From CAUTUX01 sp963542015 (GTDB lineage Bacteria > Bacillota > Clostridia > Christensenellales > CAG-917), in NCBI GenBank assembly GCA_963542015.1, contig CAUTUX010000001.1, positions 1-64,000 of the forward strand: 64,000 bases of DNA. The letters are read 5' to 3'. Below the pieces are notes generated by a model, which did no database searches, was not told where the DNA came from, and saw only the letters and a program-made list of their open reading frames with translations. This document shows, in pieces, positions 53,799 through 61,518 of the stretch. Made by a program: the position numbers and the translations under genes. The number at the start of each line of letters is the position of its first letter. The stretch's first letter is position 1.

Positions 53799-54863
53799 AT
53801 GGCTGAAAAGAGATTAATGAAAGGGAATGAAGCAATTGCAGAAGCAGCAATAAGAGGTGGCTGTAGATTTTATGCTGGATATCCAATAACTCCACAGAAC
53901 GAAATTCCAGAATATATGAGCTGGAGACAATTTGAAGTAGGTGGGGCATTTGTTCAAGCAGAAAGTGAGGTTGCAGCAATTAATATGTTGTATGGAGCAG
54001 CAGCTGCTGGTGGAAGAGCCATGACAAGTTCATCTAGCCCTGGAATAAGCTTGAAACAAGAAGGTATAAGCTATATGTGTGGAGCCGAACTTCCATGCGT
54101 AATTATTAATATGGTTAGAAGTGGACCTGGCTTGGGCGGAATTCAACCAGCACAAGGAGACTACTTCCAGACAGTAAAAGGTGGTGGACACGGCGATTAT
54201 AAAATGCTTGTATATGGACCTGGTTCAGTTCAAGAGTGTGTTGATATTATTTACGATGCATTTGAGAAAGGAGAAAAATACAGAGTTCCAGTAATGATAT
54301 TGGGTGATGGTATGTTAGGACAAATTATGGAAGCAATAACATTACCTGAAATGAAAGATGTATCTAAGCTTAAACCTTTGAAGTGGGCAACTGACGGCAG
54401 AGGGTTTGGTGATACTAGAAGAATAGTAAACTCACTTTATATTGTTCCAGATGAACTTGAAGAGGTTAACCATAGATTAGAAAAAGTATATGAGGAAATG
54501 GAAAAGAATGAAACAATGGTTGAACTGTATAAAATTGAAGATGCTGAAATAATCATAACTGCATACGGTACAATTGGCAGAATAGCAAAATCTGCAGTTG
54601 ACATGTTGAGAGCTGAAGGAATCAAAGCAGGACTTATTAGACCAATTACCCTTTCGCCATTTCCAAAAGCGGATATGTTGAAACTTGCAAAATCAAAGAA
54701 TGTTAAAAAATTTGTCGTTACAGAATTAAGCATGGGTCAATATATCGAAGATGTTAAGCTGTACACAGAGCAATTGAAACCAGTCTTATTCTTTGGCAGA
54801 AGTGGTGGAAATGTTATGTCTCCAGAAGATATCGTTGAATTTGTAAAAAAGGAGGCGAAGTAA
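53799..54863 (+). CDS. vorB: 2-oxoacid:ferredoxin oxidoreductase, alpha subunit (VorB-like)
   Basis: A 354-residue alpha subunit of an oxygen-sensitive enzyme that oxidatively decarboxylates 2-oxoacids to acyl-CoA, reducing ferredoxin. The opening LMKGNEAIAEAAIRGGCRF, then YAGYPITPQNEIPEYMS, QAESEVAAINMLYGAAAAGG, MTSSSSPGISLKQEGISY and GPGLGGIQPAQGDYFQ match subunit B of 2-oxoisovalerate (3-methyl-2-oxobutanoate) oxidoreductases closely. A 2-oxoglutarate (Kor) substrate cannot be fully excluded. It points to amino-acid fermentation or branched-chain acyl-CoA formation. Confidence 0.9.
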   Translation: MAEKRLMKGNEAIAEAAIRGGCRFYAGYPITPQNEIPEYMSWRQFEVGGAFVQAESEVAAINMLYGAAAAGGRAMTSSSSPGISLKQEGISYMCGAELPCVIINMVRSGPGLGGIQPAQGDYFQTVKGGGHGDYKMLVYGPGSVQECVDIIYDAFEKGEKYRVPVMILGDGMLGQIMEAITLPEMKDVSKLKPLKWATDGRGFGDTRRIVNSLYIVPDELEEVNHRLEKVYEEMEKNETMVELYKIEDAEIIITAYGTIGRIAKSAVDMLRAEGIKAGLIRPITLSPFPKADMLKLAKSKNVKKFVVTELSMGQYIEDVKLYTEQLKPVLFFGRSGGNVMSPEDIVEFVKKEAK

Positions 54864-54864
54864 A

Positions 54865-55611
54865 ATGGCAGTAGTATTTGAAAAAACAAAATATTTAACA
54901 GATAAAACAATGCATTATTGTCCAGGGTGTACTCATGGAATTTCACATAGGCTTGTTGCTGAGGTTCTTGAGGATTTAGAAAAAGCTGGGAAGATGCCAG
55001 AAGGTGCGATAGGAATATGTCCTGTTGGATGCAGTGTTTTCGCATATGATTATTTTAATATTGACATGCAAGAAGCAAGTCATGGAAGAGCTCCAGCAGT
55101 AGCAACTGGAACAAAACTTGTAAGACCTAATTCAATTGTGTTCACATATCAAGGTGATGGAGACTTGGCATCAATTGGTATGGCAGAAATAGTACATGCA
55201 GCAATGAGAGGTACAAACATAACGGTTATATTTATAAATAATGCCATATATGGAATGACTGGCGGACAAATGGCACCAACAACACTGTTAGGACAAAAAT
55301 CAACAACATCACCATATGGAAGAGATCCAATTAAAAATGGTTATCCAGTAAGAATGTGTGAATTGTTGGCAACTTTAGATGGACCTAGTTATATAGCAAG
55401 ATGCACATTGGCAGACATAAAAGGAATTAGAGATGCAAAGAAATGTATTCAGAAAGCATTCAACTATCAAGTTGAAGGGAAGGGATTCTCATTTGTTGAG
55501 TTGCTTTCAACATGCCCTACGAACTGGCATATGTCTCCGTTACAGGCTCTTGAATATGTTAAAGAAAAAATGACTCCAGTATATCCACTCGGAGTTTTCA
55601 AGGAGGTCTAA
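54865..55611 (+). CDS. 2-oxoacid:ferredoxin oxidoreductase, beta subunit (thiamine diphosphate-binding)
   Basis: A 248-residue beta subunit. It shows MHYCPGCTHGISHRLVAEVL with the Cys pair, the thiamine diphosphate site YQGDGDLASIGMAEIVHAA followed by INNAIYGMTGGQMAPTT, and the C-terminal LLSTCPTNWHMSP. Starting two bases after the alpha stop, with AAGGAGG inside the alpha gene, it is translationally coupled. Confidence 0.92.
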   Translation: MAVVFEKTKYLTDKTMHYCPGCTHGISHRLVAEVLEDLEKAGKMPEGAIGICPVGCSVFAYDYFNIDMQEASHGRAPAVATGTKLVRPNSIVFTYQGDGDLASIGMAEIVHAAMRGTNITVIFINNAIYGMTGGQMAPTTLLGQKSTTSPYGRDPIKNGYPVRMCELLATLDGPSYIARCTLADIKGIRDAKKCIQKAFNYQVEGKGFSFVELLSTCPTNWHMSPLQALEYVKEKMTPVYPLGVFKEV

Positions 55612-55612
55612 T

Positions 55613-56140
55613 ATGCAGAGGATTATAGTTGCTGGATTTGGTGGACAAGGAGTTTTGTCATTGGGGCAAATGTTGGCATATGCTGCGATGTATGAAAATA
55701 AAGCTGCAACATGGTTGCCTTCATATGGTCCTGAGATGAGAGGAGGTACCGCAAACTGTTCTGTAGTTATAGATGATCATGAAGTAGCATCACCAATTAT
55801 TGCAAGACCTGATTGTTTGATTGCGATGAATAAGCCAAGCCTTGATAAGTTTGCTGGTAATGTTTTAGACGGTGGAATCATAATTGTAAACAGTTCTTTA
55901 ATATCAGATAAAGTAAATAGAAAAGATGTAAAGACATACTACATCAAGGCAAACGATATTGCTCACGAAGTTGGAAATGATAAAGCAATGAATCTTGTTA
56001 TTCTTGGAGCATATGTAAAGATCACTGGGATTTTCACAAAAGAACAAATGCTGTCTACAATAGAGAAGGTATTTGCAAATAAACCTCAATTTATTGAATC
56101 AAATAAAAAATGCTTGTTAGCGGGATACGAATTATATTAG
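55613..56140 (+). CDS. 2-oxoacid:ferredoxin oxidoreductase, gamma subunit
   Basis: A 175-residue gamma subunit with the conserved IIVAGFGGQGVLSLGQML opening, the WLPSYGPEMRGGTANCSVVI segment and an NLVILGAYVKITGI stretch. It is thought to bind the CoA moiety. AAGGAGG lies upstream and the stop is seven bases before thyA, so the operon may continue into nucleotide synthesis. Confidence 0.92.
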   Translation: MQRIIVAGFGGQGVLSLGQMLAYAAMYENKAATWLPSYGPEMRGGTANCSVVIDDHEVASPIIARPDCLIAMNKPSLDKFAGNVLDGGIIIVNSSLISDKVNRKDVKTYYIKANDIAHEVGNDKAMNLVILGAYVKITGIFTKEQMLSTIEKVFANKPQFIESNKKCLLAGYELY

Positions 56141-56147
56141 GAGTAAA

Positions 56148-56978
56148 ATGGCTTTAGCGGACAAGATATTCATTAATACATGTAGAGAGATAATTGATCA
56201 TGGAGTGTGGGATACACAGTATGATGTTAGACCAAGATGGGCTGATGGAACTCCAGCACATACAATAAAAAAATTCGGAATAGTTAACAGATATGATCTT
56301 TCAAAAGAATTTCCAATCATCACTTTACGTAAAACATATTTTAAATCCGCCATTGATGAGATTCTTTGGATATGGCAAAAAAAATCCAATAATGTGCATG
56401 ATTTAAATAGTAGAATATGGGATAGCTGGGCAGATGAAATAGGAAGCATAGGAAAAGCATATGGGTATCAGCTTGGAATCAAACATCAGTATAAAGAAGG
56501 AATGTTTGATCAAGTTGATAGAGTTCTTTATGATTTAAAAAACAACCCAAATTCCAGAAGGATAATGACAAATATATATAACTTCCAAGACTTACATGAA
56601 ATGCATTTGTATCCATGTGCATATTCCCTTACGCTTAATGTGGAAGGAGATAAATTAAATGCAATCTTAAATCAGCGTTCACAAGACACACTCACAGCCA
56701 ATAATTGGAATGTTGTACAATATGCTGTATTAGTACATATGTTTGCACAAGTTTCAGGTTTAAAAGTCGGTGAACTTATACATGTAATTGCAGACGCACA
56801 TATTTATGATAGACATGTAAGCATAGTTGAAGAAATACTAAAGAATCCAGAATACGAAGCACCAAAATTTATTATCAATAAAGATATAAAGAATTTTTAT
56901 GATTTCACTACGGATGATTTTAAACTTGAAAATTATGTCGCAAATAAGTTTGATCATAAAATAGAAGTGGCGGTATAA
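56148..56978 (+). CDS. thyA: Thymidylate synthase (ThyA type)
   Basis: A 276-residue thymidylate synthase that methylates dUMP with methylene-tetrahydrofolate. The nucleophile Cys157 is in LYPCAYSLTL, with the Arg of NSRRIMTNIYN and IHVIADAHIYDRH near the C-terminus. The normally conserved RSxDxxLGxPFN reads RSQDTLTANNWN, so the PFN loop is altered while the Asp and final Asn are kept. AGGAG precedes the ATG, seven bases after the oxidoreductase gamma gene. The dfrA ATG follows directly after its stop. Confidence 0.95.
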   Translation: MALADKIFINTCREIIDHGVWDTQYDVRPRWADGTPAHTIKKFGIVNRYDLSKEFPIITLRKTYFKSAIDEILWIWQKKSNNVHDLNSRIWDSWADEIGSIGKAYGYQLGIKHQYKEGMFDQVDRVLYDLKNNPNSRRIMTNIYNFQDLHEMHLYPCAYSLTLNVEGDKLNAILNQRSQDTLTANNWNVVQYAVLVHMFAQVSGLKVGELIHVIADAHIYDRHVSIVEEILKNPEYEAPKFIINKDIKNFYDFTTDDFKLENYVANKFDHKIEVAV

Positions 56979-57479
56979 ATGAATATAATAGTAGCTGTTG
57001 ATGACAATTGGGGAATAGGGAAAAACAATTCTCTTTTATTTCGACTACCGCAGGATTTAGCACATTTCAAACAGATAACGACTGGAAATATAGTTGTTAT
57101 GGGCTCCAATACATTGAAGTCCTTACCTAAATCCAAACCACTACCAGATCGTATTAATATTGTCCTATGGCCAGATGGTGAAGATGTTGAAGGGGCAATT
57201 GTAGTGAGGAGTTTAGAAGAATTATCTGAAGAACTTGCCAAAATTGATACAGATAAAATATTTATAATAGGTGGAGCAATGTTATATAAGACAATGCTAC
57301 CATATTGTGAAAAAGCCTATATAACTAAGGTATTTGCAAACGGAGAAGCGACCCTATATTTTGAGAATCTAGATATAAGTCCCGACTGGACTATAGAATC
57401 AAGAGAAGATACTGTTGAAGATAACGGATACACAATTCAGTATTATGTATATAAAAATAATAATGTTAAGAAGTTTTGA
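56979..57479 (+). CDS. dfrA: Dihydrofolate reductase
   Basis: A 166-residue DHFR that regenerates tetrahydrofolate from the dihydrofolate made by ThyA. Motifs: NIIVAVDDNWGIGKNNSLLF, LPQDLAHFKQITTGNIVVMG with the catalytic Asp, and IIGGAMLYKTMLPYCEKAYIT. Trimethoprim sensitivity cannot be judged from these residues alone. It begins immediately after the thyA TAA with no gap. Confidence 0.95.
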   Translation: MNIIVAVDDNWGIGKNNSLLFRLPQDLAHFKQITTGNIVVMGSNTLKSLPKSKPLPDRINIVLWPDGEDVEGAIVVRSLEELSEELAKIDTDKIFIIGGAMLYKTMLPYCEKAYITKVFANGEATLYFENLDISPDWTIESREDTVEDNGYTIQYYVYKNNNVKKF

Positions 57480-57485
57480 TTAATT

Positions 57486-57514
57486 TTGTATACGACAATA
57501 ATAAAAGGTATAAT
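57486..57514 (+). promoter_or_regulatory. Promoter of the 57523 membrane protein gene, leaderless arrangement
   Basis: TTGTAT (57486-57491), a 17-base spacer and TATAAT (57509-57514). The ATG at 57523 is only eight bases further, so the mRNA should start within a base or two of it. Confidence 0.72.
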
Positions 57515-57522
57515 GTAATTCG

Positions 57523-58242
57523 ATGGGCAAAATTTTAAAACATAAAACAATACTGGCTTTAGTAATGATTGTGTGCATCTGTGCGGCTCTATTTTGTGGG
57601 GTTAAAACTGCACATGCTGAATATTTGTCAACATCAGAAGAAAACACCGTAACTTTAAGGAAGGTCGGAGATTATACATTTAATGTTGTTGTAGATAAAG
57701 GAATAATCAGAACAACAGATGAAAAGTATAAAGAAAAATATCACATTGTGCGAGTTTTTGATTCAAAAGAGAAATTTTATATATCTGATGAAGATTTTAA
57801 AAAAATAAAGACTCAGGGTAAAGAACCAAATAGAACAGCTATAAATATAAAGAAGGAAACAGTTGTTGAGAGGTCTCTTGATAAGAAATTAACATTATCA
57901 AAAAATGATAGATTTAAAATGTATCGTATAGGATATGTCAGTGGCAATGAGAAGAGAATATGCGTGTGGGTTGAATACAACGGAGAGCAATTTATTGGCT
58001 TTATCAACGCAGATGATATAGAAAGTAATAAAGTTGAAAAGAAGGTTGAAAAAGCTCCCAAAAAGACACTTGGATTGAAGATGCTTGTTATACTTATAGT
58101 GACAATACCTGCAGTAGTATTCATTATTTTGATGTTTGTTTCATCAAAGAAATATTATATAAGGCAAAATACTATCAACAAAGAAGGAACACCGCCAGCT
58201 GATACTGCAGAAAAAGATACCGCAGAGAAAAAAGAAAAATAG
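57523..58242 (+). CDS. Membrane-anchored extracellular protein of unknown function
   Basis: A 239-residue protein with an N-terminal signal or anchor (residues ~9-27, ending GVKTAHAEYL, a possible AHA-type cleavage site), a ~150-residue polar extracellular domain, a second membrane helix near 186-208 (LVILIVTIPAVVFIILMF) and a short charged tail containing DTAEK twice. The extracellular part is beta-rich in appearance and may be SH3-like, but I recognise no family. It has its own promoter with almost no leader and no Shine-Dalgarno, and is convergent with yfcE. Confidence 0.75.
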   Translation: MGKILKHKTILALVMIVCICAALFCGVKTAHAEYLSTSEENTVTLRKVGDYTFNVVVDKGIIRTTDEKYKEKYHIVRVFDSKEKFYISDEDFKKIKTQGKEPNRTAINIKKETVVERSLDKKLTLSKNDRFKMYRIGYVSGNEKRICVWVEYNGEQFIGFINADDIESNKVEKKVEKAPKKTLGLKMLVILIVTIPAVVFIILMFVSSKKYYIRQNTINKEGTPPADTAEKDTAEKKEK

Positions 58243-58264
58243 AGTATTTAACGGTTTAGAACAT

Positions 58265-58822
58265 CTAAATATTTATTGTTTCGAGTAAATTTTCATTTAA
58301 ATCGTATAAGGATAAAGTGTTGTCATCTAGCACACAGTATGATTTTGGAACATTTGTCGGATTCATCCCTATAGAACCCACACATACATATGTAACTCCA
58401 TCAACTACATCAATTCTTGGAACATGAAAGTGTCCGTGCAATACAATATTATTTTTGCTAGGATCACCTTTATACGGAATATCTTTATTTATTTTGTGTC
58501 CATGAGTGAAATATAATGCTGAATTACCCCAATCCATTTCAAAATAAGGAATGAATGGGAAATTAGAAATCATTTCATCGACTTCACTATCACAGTTTCC
58601 TTTAATAACTGTTAAAAATGTCATAGCTTCGTTTAAAGTGTGTGCGACCTCTTGAGGATTGTATCCAACAGGTATAGGATTTCGAGGACCGTGGTTATAT
58701 ATATCTCCAAGCAGAACAACTCTGCAGTTTCTATCTTTTTCAAGATATTTATCCACAATTGAAAAAAACTTTTTTAAGCTGACAGCATCTCCATGTATGT
58801 CAGACGCAACAAATAATTTCAT
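58265..58822 (-). CDS. yfcE: YfcE/MJ0936-type metallophosphodiesterase
   Basis: A 185-residue calcineurin-like phosphodiesterase. Metal ligands are visible in FVASDIHGD (Asp8, His10), LLGDIYNHGPR, IKGNCDSEVD, FTHGHK and VLHGHFHVP, the full set of the family. E. coli YfcE hydrolyses phosphodiesters with manganese; the natural substrate is unknown. The -10 of its promoter lies six bases before the ATG and no Shine-Dalgarno is present, so it is probably translated from a leaderless mRNA. Confidence 0.93.
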   Translation of the reverse strand: MKLFVASDIHGDAVSLKKFFSIVDKYLEKDRNCRVVLLGDIYNHGPRNPIPVGYNPQEVAHTLNEAMTFLTVIKGNCDSEVDEMISNFPFIPYFEMDWGNSALYFTHGHKINKDIPYKGDPSKNNIVLHGHFHVPRIDVVDGVTYVCVGSIGMNPTNVPKSYCVLDDNTLSLYDLNENLLETINI

Positions 58823-58828
58823 AACTAG

Positions 58829-58857
58829 AGTATATAAACAACGGTATGTTTTTGCAA
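58829..58857 (-). promoter_or_regulatory. Promoter of yfcE, leaderless arrangement
   Basis: On the minus strand TTGCAA (58857-58852), a 17-base spacer and TATACT (58834-58829), then CTAGTT and the ATG at 58822. Confidence 0.75.
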
Positions 58858-59217
58858 TTTACTTGCACTAAAAACCATGTTTGGCTTGATATGTAAATAG
58901 TGGCAAATAATGTCTGTTAGGCTTTGACAGTTGCTGAACAAAAACTCACCAAAATCCTAGTAAAATAGGCACATTTTAAGCAAATTATGGTAAAAAACTT
59001 TTGTTGTATTTTATTCTCACATCAACAATTCGTCATATATTTTATTGTCAACTTAACTTTGTAGCAAAAAAGGACACATTTGTTGGCATAAATATAGGAT
59101 TCAAATAATGATATTCAGTTAGTCCGTCATCTTGATATTTGATATAGTTTTTTAACCAAGCAAATGTGCCTAATGTAGAGGCATAATTTATTAGACAAAA
59201 TAAAGAGACATGTGTGG
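58858..59217. other. Non-coding stretch between yfcE and recJ
   Basis: AT-rich gap with no gene I can support. The minus strand is open from about 59190 to 59048 (ending TNVSFFATKLS) without a start or Shine-Dalgarno of its own, which could be a gene remnant. TACAAT at 59218-59223 may be the recJ -10 box; no well-spaced -35 is seen. Confidence 0.4.
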
Positions 59218-59244
59218 TACAATAATTTTTAACAAAAGGAAAAC

Positions 59245-61518
59245 ATGATAACGGCAAAGAAAAATGATAGGCAAATATCAGATAGAGAATGTGCAATAGC
59301 AACAAGCAGAGGGTTTTCACATGATTTTGTGCAGATCCTTATATCACGAGGCATAAATCTTGAAGAGATAGATAAATTCATAAATCCAAGTTTAAAGGAC
59401 CTAACAGATCCATATGACATTAAAAATTTGGACAAGGCAGTTGAAAGATTAAAAAGGGCAGTTGTAAATAAAGAAAAAGTAATGATCTTTGGAGATTACG
59501 ACTGTGATGGAGTTTGTGCAACATCCATCTTTATGCTTGCCCTTAGAGATAAACTTGATATTCAATACTATATTCCAAACAGAGATGAAGGATATGGCTT
59601 AAGTAAAGAAAGTATTGATTCCGCTATAGGCAGGTGGAAACCCGATATATTCATAACTGTTGACTGCGGGATAACTGCAATAGAAGAAGTTGAATACTTA
59701 AAGCAAAAAGGTGTTGAAGTTATAATCACAGACCATCATGAGCCCAAGGAAGAAATACCAGATTGTATAGTTGTTGATCCTAAAATTGAGAAGATTGGTT
59801 TTTATGAATTTTGCGGAGCGGGTCTAGTATTAAAGATCATACAAGCGATGTATGGGATTGATGAGGCAAAGAAATATTTGGACATAGCTGCCTTAGCAAC
59901 AGTTGCGGACATTGTGCCACTTGTATCTGATAATAGAATAATAACCAAACTTGGAATTCAGAATATGAACAGGAATTCACGCAGATGCTTCAGAATGCTC
60001 GCAGATAACAATGTCGTAACGACTCAAGAAATATCATTTAAACTTGCTCCTAAGATCAATGCAATGGGAAGAGTTGGCATTGCAGGAAGAGCGGTTGAAT
60101 TGTTCCTTGAAGATGACTATTTTCTTTTAACAGACATTGTAGCCAAAATGAACGAACAAAACGCAGTGCGACAAAAATTGTGTGAAGAAGTTGTAGAGGC
60201 AGCACTTGAAGAAATAAAACAAATAGATTTTAATAAAGAAAAAATAATTATACTTTCGGGAGAAAACTGGGAGTCTGGAGTAATTGGGATAGCATCTGCA
60301 AGACTGTGTGAGATGTTTCATCTTCCAGTTATTCTTTTCCAAGAAAAAGAAGGAGTGTTAAAAGGTTCAGCAAGAAGCATAGAGGATGTTAATTTATATG
60401 AATGCATTTCTGAGGTTTCCGATTTATGCACATCATTTGGTGGTCATGCTATGGCTGCAGGGGTAATACTTGAAAAGAAAAACTATGCTGAATTTAAACG
60501 AAGAATGAATGACATTGTCCGCAGTAAATTCCATGAAAGCATATTTGAAAAAAATGAATACACAGACATGGAGATCGACTTACATACCGACATGAAGCCG
60601 TTCATAGCTGAGCTTGATTATCTTGAACCAACTGGACTAAGTAATCCAAGACCATCATTTTTATTAACATCTAGTGAATTGGAATTTTCTCAAATTTCTG
60701 CAACTCGACATGTAAAGAGTAAAAACAAATACCTTGAAGTAATCGGATTTAAAAAATATCCATACTTAAAAGATATGGGAAAATTCACAGCACAGTATAA
60801 ATTATATTTAGATTTAAATGAGTACGGTAGAAATATAACATCACAGGGTATAATAGCAGGTCTAAACATTTTGCAGATGAACATGACTCAAGAAGAATTT
60901 GATATCTTTAATCTACACCAAATGAAATATTACTCAGATGGTAAAGTGTTAGCTATTTCAGAACAAGAAGTTATTGAAAATAGCAAAGTAGAGCATGGGA
61001 TTCTTTTTGTTTTTAATTCGGTGCTAGAACATGAATCGTGCAAATATGAGAGTATAAAGTCTTTGCCATATCGTCTGGTAAATCAGTCATATATGTTGCC
61101 AACCACATCCGTAATTATTGCTCCTGGTGAAGATTTCGATTTTAAATACTACAAAAAAGTTATCTTTATGAAAGCACCGTTATCAATTGGATACATGAAA
61201 AATATCCCAGATTATGTACAAACATACCTTTTCGAAGATGAAGTGGTATCCCCAATTGTGCTTTCTGACAAAAAAATCAAAGAAACAATATACAACATTC
61301 AGATGATGAGCAGATCGGCAAGAGATGTCGTTGGTTTGAAAAGCCTATACAAAAATCTGAACAGTTCATATAAAATCAGTTATAGAGATTTCCTTATTGT
61401 ATGCAATATAATGATTGATATCGGACAGATGGAAATTCAGAAAAATAATGTAGAGGTTCGTAATGGAGAATTTGATTGGGAGAAATCAAATTATTATAAA
61501 AATTTAAAACATGAGTAA
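59245..61518 (+). CDS. recJ: Single-stranded-DNA-specific exonuclease RecJ
   Basis: RecJ degrades single-stranded DNA 5' to 3' in recombination and mismatch repair. The DHH-family motifs are present: FGDYDCDGVCATSIFM, TVDCGI, ITDHHEP, LATVADIVPL, and the DHHA1-type SFGGHAMAAG. The C-terminal ~320 residues form the OB-like and extra domains seen in longer Firmicute RecJ. The length is 757 residues. AAAGGA precedes ATG 59245. It overlaps rel by eight bases. Confidence 0.95.
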   Translation: MITAKKNDRQISDRECAIATSRGFSHDFVQILISRGINLEEIDKFINPSLKDLTDPYDIKNLDKAVERLKRAVVNKEKVMIFGDYDCDGVCATSIFMLALRDKLDIQYYIPNRDEGYGLSKESIDSAIGRWKPDIFITVDCGITAIEEVEYLKQKGVEVIITDHHEPKEEIPDCIVVDPKIEKIGFYEFCGAGLVLKIIQAMYGIDEAKKYLDIAALATVADIVPLVSDNRIITKLGIQNMNRNSRRCFRMLADNNVVTTQEISFKLAPKINAMGRVGIAGRAVELFLEDDYFLLTDIVAKMNEQNAVRQKLCEEVVEAALEEIKQIDFNKEKIIILSGENWESGVIGIASARLCEMFHLPVILFQEKEGVLKGSARSIEDVNLYECISEVSDLCTSFGGHAMAAGVILEKKNYAEFKRRMNDIVRSKFHESIFEKNEYTDMEIDLHTDMKPFIAELDYLEPTGLSNPRPSFLLTSSELEFSQISATRHVKSKNKYLEVIGFKKYPYLKDMGKFTAQYKLYLDLNEYGRNITSQGIIAGLNILQMNMTQEEFDIFNLHQMKYYSDGKVLAISEQEVIENSKVEHGILFVFNSVLEHESCKYESIKSLPYRLVNQSYMLPTTSVIIAPGEDFDFKYYKKVIFMKAPLSIGYMKNIPDYVQTYLFEDEVVSPIVLSDKKIKETIYNIQMMSRSARDVVGLKSLYKNLNSSYKISYRDFLIVCNIMIDIGQMEIQKNNVEVRNGEFDWEKSNYYKNLKHE

